From the NCBI GenBank assembly GCA_037127315.1, contig JBBBDQ010001614.1, forward strand, positions 1,424,501 through 1,488,500: 64,000 nucleotides of DNA. Reading direction: 5' to 3'. This stretch comes from Ascarosepion bandense (Eukaryota; Mollusca; Cephalopoda; Sepiida; Sepiidae). How positions within the stretch are numbered: the first letter of the stretch is position 1; each line of letters begins with the position of its first letter. Under the pieces are notes generated by a model. It was given only the letters and a program-made list of their open reading frames with translations. It was not told where the DNA came from and did no database searches. A program made the translations under genes and the position numbers. Shown here piece after piece: positions 53,772-64,000 of the stretch.

Positions 53772-54770
53772 ATGTTCCTTTCCCTTTTTCGGCAGGGTGG
53801 CAACAGGGTGAGAAAGAAGAAATATTACTTATCGCAGACAGTGTTTTGTTGCTTTTGTTGTTGTTTGGCTGCGTGGAGTAAAAATGAAAAAAAAGAAAAC
53901 TGGAAGAAAAGGTCAAATGAATCTGTGACGCGCCCTTACACCCGGGTCGATTTCTTGAAATTTCTTTTGTTACATTGCCAAGTTCTGTTAGCTAGCCATT
54001 ACCATGCTGAACTGCTTTTGAACGGTCACCGCTGTTGTTTAAATAGTGAAGCGTCTCATGTTACTGGCTCCAGCAGGCCTTTTCACATCTAGATGTGCAA
54101 AAACGTTTGACTGACGTCATATATGAATTTTCCATTTGCTATCCAATTAGGATCCAGGACTTTACTTTTCACACTGACTCGTGAACTTTTCTTGGTCTGG
54201 GTTTTTCTAATATGTTTTTAGTCGTTTGAATCCACTTTGCCTGTTTTGGTTATTTGAAGGATGATATAGGATTTGTATCCTATAAACTAATGTATTTTTG
54301 GTAATAGTTATTCCCCCGAATGGCATTATAAGATTGTATTTGAAAATGTACTGAGAACTCCTCAGCCTCTGATGGAAAATTTTAGTATCTTAAAATGTTG
54401 TTATGGCATCAGTCATCACACTGGACCAACCATAGACATAAAGTACCTGCAAAAACAGTCAAATCGAACATAATGGGTAATTCTTGAAGTCTATTTTAAA
54501 GTTATCTTTCTTGATAAATATTTGCCTATTATTACAATATGTTGAATTGTTTCTTAGTCTTCAGTAAACGAAGAAGAGGATTTAACTGTTGTTGAGTAGT
54601 TTTTGCACTGAAAGTTATAATCGTGCTATGTCGGTTGCCAATCGACTTAACGCACCCAAAATGTTAGGAATTTGGTAATCTTTCACTGAAAGCTGACTCC
54701 TTAGTATTCGGCTAACTGCCGACTAATATCAACCTCCTAGTAGTTCTACTGATCTCCAATAGAACTCTAA
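53772..54770. other. no gene recognised
   Basis: The frame 53772-54092 (106 aa) is Lys-rich then Leu/His/Cys-rich and matches no family I know. The rest is AT-rich. Confidence 0.4.
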
Positions 54771-55055
54771 AGAACTTCTAAGAACTTCCCAAGAACTTCT
54801 TGAGTTAACTTCCTGTTAGCTCTTATTAATATAGGAGGGAGATTCCATTATATGAAGAATAGGTGTGTTTCACCATAACATTAATATAGGAGGGAGAGTT
54901 CATTATCTGAGGAATAGGTGTGTTTCACCATAACATTAATTTAAAGTGCTGTGTCTCGAAAACAGTGCGTAGGTGCTCAGCTATGATTATGATCACCCGT
55001 CCGAAACACCTAATAGTCTATGTTGACTTTTTCATTTTTAATGACTTGGCAATCC
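54771..55055 (+). repeat. Rep-2: AACTTC repeats and 60-bp unit
   Basis: Short AAGAACTTCY repeats lead into a unit AATATAGGAGGGAGA...TAGGTGTGTTTCACCATAAC, present twice (about 54830 and 54888). The same arrangement recurs at 56030-56165 and 56280-56480, on the other side of a LINE-R insertion. Confidence 0.75.
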
Positions 55056-55970
55056 CTGTGTCTTTTCACCGGATTTGTTCAACCTATACAGCGAGAATAT
55101 TTTGAGGACCCTAGATGACACACCAGGAATTTGTTATTGGAGGCCACAACCTGAACAACATAAGATACGCGGACGATACAGTACTGATTGCGGACACGGA
55201 AAGGAAACTGCAAGATCTCATACAGAAAGTAGCAGTGGAGAGTGACAAGAAGGGACTACAAATAAACTTTAAGAAAACTGAGTGCATGGTCATCAGCAAA
55301 AGATACAACCCAAAATGCCAAATACAGGTGGGGGATAACAGAATCAAACAAGTCCAAGAATTTAAGTACCTAGGAAGTGTTCTAACAGGAGATGGAAAGT
55401 GCGACACGGAGATCCGAAGGCGAATTGGCATGGCAAAGGACGCGTTCCAGAAGATGAGCAAAATACTAACACACAGGAAGATCTCAATAGAAACGAAGAA
55501 AAGAGTGCTAGACTGCTACGTGATGTCAGTTCTTCAATACGGCTGTGAATGCTGGACAATATCATCGAAAATGAGGACAAAACTGGAAGCGGCCGAAATG
55601 TGGTTCTACAGAAGGATGCTACGGATATCGTGGACTGAGCATACAAGCAAAGACGAGGTGTTAGAAAGAATGGCAACAAAAAGGAAATTGATGCTGAGCA
55701 TCAGGAAGAGACAACTGAAGTTCCTGGGACATGCAATGAGGAAGGAGAGCTTGGAGAACCTGATACTGACTGGTCAGATAGAAGGAAGGAGAGACAGAGG
55801 AAGGCAGCGGATAACATATTTGAAGGGTCTGATCAGGTGGATGACTTGGGTTGCCAGGAGCAACAGGAGCAAACATACTAAGAGCCACAAGGGATAGGGA
55901 GACGTGGATATCCATGATCGCCTACGTCCTGAAGGGACAGGGCACATAGAAGAAGAAGAAGAATCCCTAC
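55056..55970 (+). mobile_element. LINE-R, best-preserved copy
   Basis: A 5'-truncated LINE-R from the [15 protein letters not shown] block to the (GAA)n tail. AATCCCT precedes the copy (about 55049-55055) and follows the tail (about 55966), a probable 7-bp target duplication. It separates Rep-2 blocks. Confidence 0.85.
55115..55897 (+). pseudogene. LINE-R reverse transcriptase, C-terminal half
   Basis: 260-aa open frame. Residues 14-25 contain NNIRYADDTVLI with the catalytic Asp pair. KGLQINFKKTECMVIS and a KYLGSVLTGDGKCDTEIRRR block follow, then QYGCECWTIS, EAAEMWFYRRMLRISW, KRQLKFLGHAMRKESLENL and GRRDRGRQRITYL. The order resembles BovB/RTE proteins. A 1-base shift near 55120 disconnects the upstream RT block, and a short deletion near 55848 shifts the last 21 residues. 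The first Met is only where the frame opens. Confidence 0.85.
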
Positions 55971-56480
55971 AGGTTATAATTTATCTTTGTAGGGATCTAG
56001 AAATGGAAATCTCAAAAATGTACCACAATATAACTCTCTAGAACTTCTAAGAATTCCTATGAATTTTGCAAGAACTTCTCGAGTTAACTTTCTGTTAACT
56101 CTTATTAATATAGGAGGGAGAGTCCATTATCTTAGCAATAGGTGTGTTTCACCATAACAGACAGAATCCGCCAATTATATCTGTGGACAGTTGACGCCTG
56201 ATATCTAGTAAATGTCTAGAGACGATCTTATTTCACTTTTAATATCAACTGTCCAACTATGTTCAAACTGGAACTAATAGTTCTACTGAACTCCGATAGA
56301 ACTTTAAAGATCTTCTAAGAACTTCCCAAGAACTTCTCGAGTTAAGTTGCTGTTAACTCTTATTAGTATAGGAGGGAGAGTCAATTATGTGAGGAATAGG
56401 TGTGTTTCACCATAACATTAATATAGGAGGAAGAGTCCATTATTTGAGGAATAGGTGTGTTTCACCATAACATTAACATT
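55971..56480 (+). repeat. Rep-2 blocks
   Basis: Two further blocks of AACTTC repeats plus the TAGGAGG...CACCATAAC unit (one unit near 56109, two near 56368 and 56424). Continuation of the block split by the LINE-R copy. Confidence 0.7.
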
Positions 56481-57402
56481 TTCGCTTTTTTTTTTTATTA
56501 TAAACCCGTTACTTTGCAAAGTGTTGGTTTCATAATAGAAACACATGCATTTGTATTTGAGCTTCCATATCACAGAGCAACACTTTGTCCCATCGCCTCC
56601 TCTTGTGTGTCGATTGTTCTTCCTTCCTACTTTGAATTACTTCCGCAACCAATCGAAGCCTATCTCATTGCTTTCAATATGCTCCAAGGCAGTGTTCAAT
56701 CTCGTGTTGCCATTTTCAATACAATTCTCAATAACACCCACAACTCTGTTTTCTACTTTAGCTTTCTCGTTTTCTAGATACTGTCTATTCTCATCATTCT
56801 AGCATATTTGTCATCTTTCAGAAGTCGGTGGCTCATTAACAAACTTATGAGTCTGCACGATTTTCCAGACGATAGCCAGGAGCAGCGATCGAAATTGCTT
56901 CTTCTTTTTGTTTTGGCTGGAGTACCATTCTCTCCACATTCTGGATCTTTAAGTGTCAATATTTGTCTAAACATGAATATTTGGAGTTTTTTTTAAAAAT
57001 ATTTTTTCTCTCTTTTTGTTTATAGTGATTTCGCTCCCTTCATTTATAAGTAGAGTGCCCGTTTATTTCTGACTTGTCTTTCAAAAGAACCTGTTTTTAC
57101 ATTTTCCAGCCAAAATGCACAGATAAGAAGACACTGTTCTTACAAATCAAACAATGTCACAAAAGAAAATGCTTCAAGTTAAGGTAGTTGCTAACACAAA
57201 ACCATCCCAAGGAGTCTTGGAATGAAATTGGTAACAATCCTATAGAATGGATAATTCTTTGAGAATGGCTCACTGTTAGAGAAAGCGAAATAGATCAGCT
57301 TTCCGGGAAAGATCTTTTGAAAGGAAAAGAAACAAAAAACTGCATTATCATTTCGACTGAAACTTCCATTAACCTCTAAAGAAAAACCCATGTATGTACA
57401 GA
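56481..57402 (-). other. possible decayed coding region, class unknown
   Basis: On the minus strand about 56610-56800 reads YLENEKAKVENRVVGVIENC and NTRLNTALEHIESNEIGFDW, charged and coiled-coil-like, in a different phase from the frame above it (56774-56974). No family recognised. 57000-57402 holds nothing identifiable. Confidence 0.3.
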
Positions 57403-57423
57403 TAGATAGATAGATAGATAGAC

Positions 57424-57454
<31 letters not shown>
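57403..57454. repeat. (TAGA)n microsatellite
   Basis: Tetranucleotide repeat with one CAGA interruption, at the left edge of an LTR-like segment. Confidence 0.9.
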
Positions 57455-57455
<1 letters not shown>

Positions 57456-57874
57456 GTTGTGGATTCCGGGTAAGGAACCACACAAAATAATGAACAACAA
57501 AAACAGATATGGAGATAGAAAAGTAGGTTATATTGACGTAATATACAAACTTTAATGAAGGTTAGTACATCCAGGAATACTATTAGTAAGAAATAAATAT
57601 ATACAAGTCTTGAAGTGAAATCGTTGGAAATAGTATATCCGTGTATATTATTCTAGCTGAGTGAAGCTCAGAGCTTGTCTGACTTCTGATGCGGTAGTCT
57701 CTGGGTAAGTTCGGTATCTCTCGATAACTTACGTATCAGTTACGGTACTGTCAGATAACTCGCACGTATCTCTACGATTAATCTCAACTCTCAACTGCTG
57801 TTCTCTCTATGGCAGGAGTATATGTATACTCAGACGAGTCCATTATCATATACAAAGGGGGAAATCCCATAACA
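57455..57874. mobile_element. probable solo LTR, 420 bp
   Basis: Begins TGTTGTGGATTCC and ends GGAAATCCCATAACA, giving TG...CA with TGTTRTGG inverted ends. No open frame. The left flank is a microsatellite, so a target duplication cannot be confirmed. Confidence 0.5.
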
Positions 57875-57887
57875 GTATATTTTGTTT

Positions 57888-58180
57888 GGGTGTTTTTAAT
57901 CAGTTCACTCCAAGAAAGGCAATAAAGCCATTAAGCCGCAAAAGATTATTGAGAGAATACGAGAAAAAGATTATTATGGAAAGAAAACAATAAAAGAACA
58001 AGATAGAAGATGAAGTTGACTGGAAAGCATTAATCTGGAAGACAGTTCCACAAGCGATAAGTGTAAGAGAAGAATCTGTTAGCATAGAACTTACGGTAGC
58101 ATCTAGTCATTTCAACTGTAAAATGGTGAGAGCTTGACATCAATGTAGAACAGCGCTTACATTTAAAAAGTCTAATTACC
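57888..58180 (-). mobile_element. LINE-J 3' end, diverged subfamily
   Basis: CACTCCAAGAAAGGCA near 57905 and a minus-strand C-terminus (NRFFSYTYRLWNCLPD at about 58030-58080, HHFTVEMTRC upstream). Resembles the subfamily at 23.4 kb. Confidence 0.7.
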
Positions 58181-58202
58181 ATAGAGGAAAGTGTATCAGA
58201 AA

Positions 58203-58551
58203 AACTGTCTACTCCAGCACCTTCTTCTCTCGCACTTCCCGCCTGTGGAATTCCCTCCTGTTTACTTGCTTTCCTGACAGCTACAATCTTCAAGAATTCA
58301 AATGTAAAGTGAATAATCATTTACTAACATGCTTCCTCTCTCTCTCTGTCTCACTCACTCTCTCTCTCTCTCTCTCTCATGCTTCTTTCTTCGTCCACTC
58401 CACTCTCATCAGTATTCTCATCCTTCTCCTACCCTCTTCCTGACACCCCTTGTAACCTGTCACTCTTTCTCATAACTTACCTCCTATTTAACCCCTTTCT
58501 CAACAGTGGCAGTAAAATGCCTTGCTTGGGACGACATGATTATAAAAAAAA
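58203..58551 (+). mobile_element. LINE-J 3' end, head-to-head with previous
   Basis: Starts inside the FFSRTSRLWNSLP codons, then UTR with a (TC)n expansion (58335-58378), ending CTTGGGACGACATGATTATA plus A's. Confidence 0.75.
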
Positions 58552-59136
58552 ATGAAAATATTTATAGAAAAGAAACAGCCAAGCAACGTTACTGCGGTGG
58601 GAAAGTTACTGAAACCGGGATACCAGTTCAGGACCAAAATTATTGGCATATTATTTTTGTATTTTATCAAGACTGTCCAAATACATAGCAGAAGCACTAG
58701 ACTAGATGGGACAGCACTCTTCAAAGTATAAATTAATGTTAGACTTATAAATATGTAAGGTAACTTCAGGCGAGAAAAATTATGGAATATGATGTATTGA
58801 ATATGTAATGAATATGCATACACCTTGGTTTCCCCTCACAGTAATTTGATTGGCTGGTGTCAGCCATAAATACAGACGAAGTCAAGGACGCAGAGAGGTC
58901 TACAGGTCTTCGACCAGGGGTCTACGTCCATTAACCTACAGGTCTTCGACTAGAGGTTTATGCCCATAGGTCTACTATTATTGGTCTATGTCTATTGACT
59001 ACGCCTACGTCTCAGAACACTGCATTCTATGAGTACCGTCTATTATGTCTACGTACTAGTTTGTCCTACACTGTTAATTTTGCCTAAACCGATTAACTAC
59101 CTCGAATGATATATATATATATATCCCTCTCCAAAA
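58552..59136 (-). mobile_element. LINE-J RT-thumb fragment; direct repeats
   Basis: 58552-58770 matches the LINE-J thumb region in reverse (YKYF equivalent to QYCHIW). 58895-58980 has a directly repeated CTACAGGTCTTCGACYAG unit. No gene recognised in 58771-59136. Confidence 0.5.
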
Positions 59137-59643
59137 CAATTCAAAAACAGCAACAGTCAAAGAGCGAGTAAACCTACTTGTAGGGTCAACGGCCATCGTG
59201 ACCAATGGATGTAGACTGAGATCCATAGCCTTGCATGTGGCCAATACTGGGAAACCAACTCCTCTTTTTATGTGTTATGTTAATAAGTTTTGTCTTTTCC
59301 TCATTTCATCCAATCCTTGTTCTCCCATCCATTCTATCGAGTTTGTTACGATTTCTTTCTTGTTTTATGCGACGTATACGTCGGGGAATAGAGTTCGAAT
59401 TCCAGTTGAATTCCTGATATTCACTTACGCACAAATGCCCTTGGGAAAGTTATTAGTTTGTCTCTTTCCTCCACTTATGGGTTAAATAATAGGATAGATT
59501 GCGTTCTATAGCCTTGGCTGGCAACCAGTCCACCTCAGAAAGCAATGGCAACCTACTGCGGGATAATCTTCTGCCCAGTCAGTCATGTCTCTTTCGAGAC
59601 ATGATCGCCGAAAGCGTGTATCATGTACGGCACTTACCTGACC
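59137..59643 (+). mobile_element. chimeric SINE-S, copy 1
   Basis: About 240 bp of other sequence is fused to SINE-S. The fusion point is within the tRNA-like head near GACGTATACGTCGGGGAATAG, so the A box is lost but the B-box sequence GAGTTCGAATTCCAG remains. The preceding part, read on the minus strand, has a WMGEQGLDEM-like stretch, suggesting a LINE-R 3' end. It ends with the SINE-S hairpin and terminus. The same chimera lies inverted at 61382-61889. Confidence 0.75.
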
Positions 59644-59759
59644 TAAAGCTAAAGGACTCGGTATACCATACTTTTTACTAACAGCTGATAAGCGAAGAGA
59701 TAGATTCATACTTTACTCAATGGTTTTTACACCTAAGTCAATGTAGCAAAGGGAGCGAC

Positions 59760-59990
59760 CAATAATACAGAAAAATGAGAACGGAGCGGAAATATTAAAG
59801 TCTGAAGTAGAATCTTCAATAGCCAGACGACATAGTCATAGAGCTGCTGATATTCCTGGAAGAACTTGGCATAGAGAAAATTATAGAAATAATAAATGAA
59901 ATTTATAATAATGGTGTAATACCAGATGACCTCAGCAAGTCGATCTTCATAGCACTGCCTGAGAAGCCAGGAGCAAACGAGTTTTAATGA
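59760..59990 (+). pseudogene. LINE-R RT fingers fragment
   Basis: About 59840-59990 reads IIEIINEIYNNGVIPDDLSK and SIFIALPEKPGA, the RTE-type fingers region (commonly P.DW..S.....KKG). Surrounding frames are broken. Confidence 0.65.
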
Positions 59991-61381
59991 GCCATATAAC
60001 AAAACTGATCTTCTGAATCCTTATGAACAGAGAAAGAAGCAGAATCGGGCCAGAGATAGAACAAGAACAGTGTTATGAAAGTAATAAGCGTAGAAACACA
60101 ATAGCGCATTACTTTCATTACCGGAAGTACATCGCCGGAAATATCATTAAATGAAGAAAAATCGACCAAAAATCTACCAAAATTCGTTACAGTACAACAT
60201 TCTGCAGTTAATTACATGACTTCGTGAAAGTTACGGGAGAGAAAAAGTGCGAGATATAGTTCGTTTTTTTATGGACTTTCAAAGCAAAAAAGGTAAGTTA
60301 CTTCAATAATTCATTGTTGATTTGAGTTCAGCACATACATTTGCACAGAAATAATGCTATTTTGGATAAATTTGAAGGGGGAAAAGTCGTCAGCACCTAA
60401 AACGAATATTTACCAAAAAAAAAAAAATGGATTTTTATACAAAAAATACCAGCAATTTATTTTTGTGAAAATGAAAATTAACAAAAATTCATTCTTGTAA
60501 AAAAAATAAAATTGTTATATGCAATACATTTTTGTAAAAGAAATTACTAATGCTCCAAGAAGAATTAAATTTCAGCATTAAATAACCCATGAAGAGTTGA
60601 TATGTCGCTTAGCAAATAAACAAATTTGTGGTTTTGTAGGCGTACTTTGTAGGATTGTATGAAGGATTGTCGTGAGATGAGAATACAAGACACGAATCCA
60701 TTTGAAAATATGTACCATACAATTGTATCATCTGTATTTTTCTGTATAAATTATTTGTTCTTTTCTTTCTTTTCGTCCTTTTGCAAAGTTTTCCCCAGAT
60801 TTGTACTTTCTCAATTTCCCTTTTCATTCTGCGGTTACCCAGGGGCTGATCACTTCAACACTTGCCATGTAAGCTTCACTTTGTACGCCACTGATTTTTA
60901 ATTACTATATTTCCGTTTTTTCTCTTTCTTCGCACGATTATTCATCTCCAGAACTTCTCTGCTTGCAGGATCTATTATTTATTGGGGACATGTTTATCGC
61001 GTGAAACAATCATGCCCCAGTCTCTTTAGTTTTATTTGCTTCTACAAATAATATCATCAAAGGAGCTATTTCGCCTGGATCCCTACATTCTTTCATAAAC
61101 AAATTGCAATATTAGACATGTCAGTTAATAGTGTTTCTTTGTTCACGTCATATCGAGGAAAAGCTTTCTCCGGAAAATAAAATTTGTAATTGAGATAGTA
61201 GTCTGTAAAGTAATGTCACCAATTTATAAAAATTAAAGAACGCCTTCTATTTTTTATTCAATCACACGAAGCAAGGCAATAAAGCCCCTAAGATGCAAGA
61301 GTCTACTAGAAAAAGAGAATGAAAAAACTTTAGAAGAAACCAGAAACCTAATTTTAAAACAGAGAATAAGAGATCAATATG
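59991..61381. other. no gene recognised
   Basis: AT-rich. Contains a LINE-J-tail-like segment at about 61245-61300 (CACACGAAGCAAGGCA). Frames such as 60659-60901 have no motif. Confidence 0.45.
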
Positions 61382-61889
61382 TCAGTCAGTTAAGTGCCAT
61401 ATATGATACATGGTTTGGGCGATCATGTCTCTTTCAAGACATGACAGACTGGGCAGAAGATTATCCCGCAGTAGGTTGCCATTACTTTCTGCGGTAGACT
61501 GATTGCCAACCAAGGCTATAGAACCCAATCTGTCCTATTATTTAACCCATAAGTGAAGGAAAGAGACAAACTAATACCTTTCCCAAGGGTATTTGCGCGT
61601 AAGTGAATGCAAGGAATTCAACTGGAATTCGAACTCTATTCCCCGACGTATACGTCGCATAAAACAAGAAAGAAATCGTAACAAACTCGATAGAATGGAT
61701 GGGAGAACAAGGATTGGATGAAATGAGGAAAAGACAAAACTTATTAACATAACACATAAAAAGAGGAGTTGGTTTCCCAGTATTGGCCACATGCAAGGCT
61801 ATGGATCTCAGTCTACATCCATTGGTCCCGATGGCCGTTGACCCTACAAGTAGGTTTACTCGCTCTTTGACTGTTGCTGGTTTTTGAAT
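61382..61889 (-). mobile_element. chimeric SINE-S, copy 2
   Basis: Near-identical reverse complement of 59137-59643, including the fusion joint (GACGTATACGTCGCATAAAA). A few substitutions distinguish them. The hairpin CATGTCTCTTTCAAGACATG and the terminus at 61382 are intact. Confidence 0.8.
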
Positions 61890-62157
61890 CATCCTGCATG
61901 TTTAGACATTTTCCTTACCAGAGAAGCCTGGTGGATAAACTAATAATTTTGTCACCGATAACACAAACATACGGTACATATGTCTGGGCTACATTCTACA
62001 GGAACATTTATAGATGGTGCGTGATGTACGAGAATCATTCAATAAATAAGATGAATTTTTCGGTATAAGGACTAGAAGCTTTTTTTTTCAACGTAGTCTC
62101 CCAGTCTTCCCACTTTCAAACTTCTTTAAACAATTTAGCCCACTTGTAGACATTTTT
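61890..62157. other. no gene recognised
   Basis: Short AT-rich stretch without motifs. Confidence 0.4.
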
Positions 62158-62545
62158 TGGTTGAAACATGACAGGAAGATGTGGACAGCCATGATCGATT
62201 ACGTCGTGTTACCCAGGATGTATTATTTACTCCTCAATAGGGAGTGAATGTATCTATTAAGTTTTAACTTGAAGGTGAGGCTCGATGCAGCAGAAATATG
62301 GTTCTACAGAATCGATGGACCGAGCAGGTGAGCAACGACGATGTGTTAGAGAGAATTCAAACGTGAAAGAAAACTTATACTTAATATCAGGGAGAGACAG
62401 ATAAGGACACGTAATGAGGAAAGAGGGTTTGGAGAATCTAAAATTCACAGGACAGACAGAGAAAAAGTGGGTCAGAAAAAAGCAGTGCAAGGCACATTTA
62501 ATGGGCTTGAGCAAATGGATGGCGAAGAGAGGCTTTGGAAAGATT
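62158..62545 (+). mobile_element. LINE-R, decayed, interrupted by another LINE-R
   Basis: 62158-62215 is a separate LINE-R 3' scrap. 62262-62545 covers LDAAEIWFYRI-like to the KWMAKRGFGK equivalent. It stops at the tail of an inverted LINE-R and resumes at 63364-63436 (KWKTIIVYVLKRHGT equivalent and end). Confidence 0.75.
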
Positions 62546-63360
62546 CTTCTTCTTCTTCTTCTTCTTCTTCTTCTTCTTCTATGTGCCTTGTCCTTTCAGA
62601 ACGTAGGCGATTATGGCTTTCCACGTTTTCCTATCCCTGGTGGCTCTTAGCACGCTTTCTCCTGTTACATCACGCAACCCCCGTTCTGACATCCACCTGC
62701 TCAGGTAAGTCAAGTACTTTACACACTGTTTTCCCCTGTCTCTCCTACCCTCTTTTTGGCCTGTTAGTATTAGGTTCTCCAATCCCTCCTTCCTCATTGC
62801 ATGTCCCAGGAACTTCAGCTGTCTCTTCCTGATGCTCAGTATTAATTTCCTTTTTGTTTCCATCATTTCCAAGACCTCATCATTGTTCACATGCTCGATC
62901 CATGATATCCGCAGCATCCTTCTGTAAAAAAAAAAATTTGTGTTGCTTCAAGTTTTTCCTTAATCATTCACTGTCAAATTGAAGAACTGACATCACATAG
63001 CAATCCAGTATTCTCTTCTTTCTTTCTCGCGAAATTTTCCTGTCTCTAAATACTCTATCCACTTCTGGAATATGTCCTTCACCATGCCAATTCGCTCTGT
63101 GTCGCACTTTCCGTCTTCTGTTATAACACTTCCCAGGTATTTAAATTTTTGTACCTGCTTGACTTTAGTATCCCCCACCTGTATTTGGCATTTTGGGTTG
63201 CCCTTTTTACTGATGATCATGCATTCGGTTTTCTTGCAGTTTATTTGTAGTCCTTTCTTATCACTCTCTTCAGCTACCTTCTGTAGGAGGTCTTGTAGTT
63301 TCCTTTGCGTGTCTGCTATCAGCACTGTATCAACTGCTTACCTATGATGTTCAAATTGTG
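62546..63360 (-). mobile_element. LINE-R inserted into LINE-R
   Basis: A long (TTC)n (62548-62580) is the tail. The minus frame 62579-62917 gives MLRISWIEHVNNDEVLEMME, RKRQLKFLGHAMRKEGLENL and TWKAIIAYVLKGQGT. 62993-63325 gives LIADTQRKLQDLLQKVAEES and KKGLQINCKKTECMIISKKG. One break separates the two frames. Truncated just after the YADD box. Confidence 0.85.
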
Positions 63361-63363
63361 GCC

Positions 63364-63436
63364 TCACAAGCGACAAGGGACAGGGGTAAGTGGAAGACCA
63401 TAATCGTCTACGTCCTGAAGAGACACGGCACATAAA
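63364..63436 (+). mobile_element. end of the interrupted LINE-R
   Basis: Continuation of 62262-62545 after the inverted insertion: ATSDRGKWKTIIVYVL-like codons and a short GAAGG end. Confidence 0.7.
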
Positions 63437-63508
63437 GAAGGATAAGTTCAACTATCCTCTAATAAAACTGAACTTTTCTTTTTAGTGGTGGATACTATGT
63501 ACAAATAT

Positions 63509-63810
63509 CAGTCAGTTAAGTGGCATACGGGATACACACTCGGGCGATCATGCCTCGAAAGAGACATGACTGACTGGGTAGAAGATTATCCCGCAATAGG
63601 TTACCATTTCTGTCTGTGGTAGACTGGTTGATAGCCAATGCTAAAGAACCTAATCTGTCCTGTTATTTAACTCATAGCTGGAGGGAAGAGACGAATTAAT
63701 ACCTTTCCCAAGGGTATTTGTGCGTAACTGAATGCAAGAAAATTCAACTGGAATTCGAACTCGGCTCCCCAATTTCTCGTTCCGAGTCGATTGCAACTGC
63801 ACCACAACGC
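63509..63810 (-). mobile_element. SINE-S, full length
   Basis: CAGTCAGTTAAGTGG at the left, hairpin near 63550-63575, tRNA-like head at the right (CACCACAACGCG at 63800-63810). The remaining bases to 64000 hold nothing recognised. Confidence 0.8.
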
Positions 63811-64000
63811 GATATATACGTAGAAATAATTTCAGTTTGTGGTGAGGGTGTTTAGACGAGGAAAAAAATTATTACAAGCCCAAATATACATTTACCAACT
63901 CCAAAATGAATAGACTTAATTAACACGTCTATTTAACAAAATCAAGTACAGAATAAACAAAATAAAGTGAAATAAGACAAATTAAAATTAGATAAGGAAA

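Noticed and set aside
16773..63810. Functional tRNA genes in the A/B-box segments
   Set aside because: The heads of SINE-S and SINE-H do not form a full cloverleaf with a credible anticodon arm and acceptor stem; they are SINE promoters.

Overview
The window looks like animal nuclear DNA, AT-rich and almost entirely made of decayed transposable elements and microsatellites. No protein-coding host gene could be supported: every long or recognisable reading frame belongs to a mobile element, and the two 5S rRNA-like segments sit inside retroposons. The mix of tRNA-derived SINEs, 5S-derived SINEs, RTE-like LINEs, Penelope-like elements and very many (TA)n tracts suggests a lophotrochozoan. A mollusc, possibly a cephalopod such as an octopus, is my best guess by inference; no species-diagnostic gene is present.

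Families (names are mine). LINE-R: RTE-like LINE with a YADD reverse transcriptase and a C-terminal region resembling that of BovB/RTE elements; the ORF ends almost on the (GAA)n tail. LINE-J: Jockey/CR1-like LINE whose 3' end is the motif CTTGGGGYGATAYGATT followed by A's. SINE-S: about 300 bp, tRNA-like head (A box TGGTGCAGTGG, B box AGTTCGAATTC), a conserved 3' hairpin and the end CTGACTGAC. SINE-H: tRNA-like head, then a hammerhead ribozyme fold, then (TA)n. SINE-5S: 5S-headed SINE. Rep-1: unclassified dispersed repeat. LTR-A: repeat with LTR-like ends. Penelope-like, mariner, Helitron-like and several MITE pieces also occur.

Layout. 0-10 kb: LINE-J tail, Penelope-like pieces, a two-body SINE-S, an inverted LTR-A pair, LINE ends, a mariner relic, Helitron-like ends and a tandem array of LINE-R 3' ends. 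10-14 kb: the most complete LINE-J (endonuclease, RT and 3' UTR), split by a clean 292-bp solo LTR with a 5-bp duplication. 14-26 kb: a palindrome with hammerhead-like cores, a polypurine stretch, LINE-R copies with RT motifs, and two SINEs containing 5S sequence. 26-42 kb: LINE-R copies carrying SINE-S insertions, a 209-bp tandem array of LINE-J 3' UTRs, head-to-head LINE-J copies, two long-TIR MITEs and LTR-A. 42-50 kb: the SINE-H cluster, embedded in (TA)n. 50-64 kb: more LINE and SINE copies, a three-body SINE-S polymer, the longest intact LINE-R frame (260 aa) and a 508-bp inverted pair of chimeric SINEs.

The most interesting item is SINE-H. One plus copy (42571-42634) and one minus copy (48986-49048) fold into a complete type I hammerhead with a 2-bp stem III. 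A third (45573-45627) keeps the fold with altered stem I bases that still pair. Looser hammerhead-like cores occur in palindromes at 14.1 and 28.1 kb and in the Penelope-like leader at 1.3 kb, so self-cleaving RNA seems to recur among these retroelements. Repeat boundaries are by eye and may be off by several bases.
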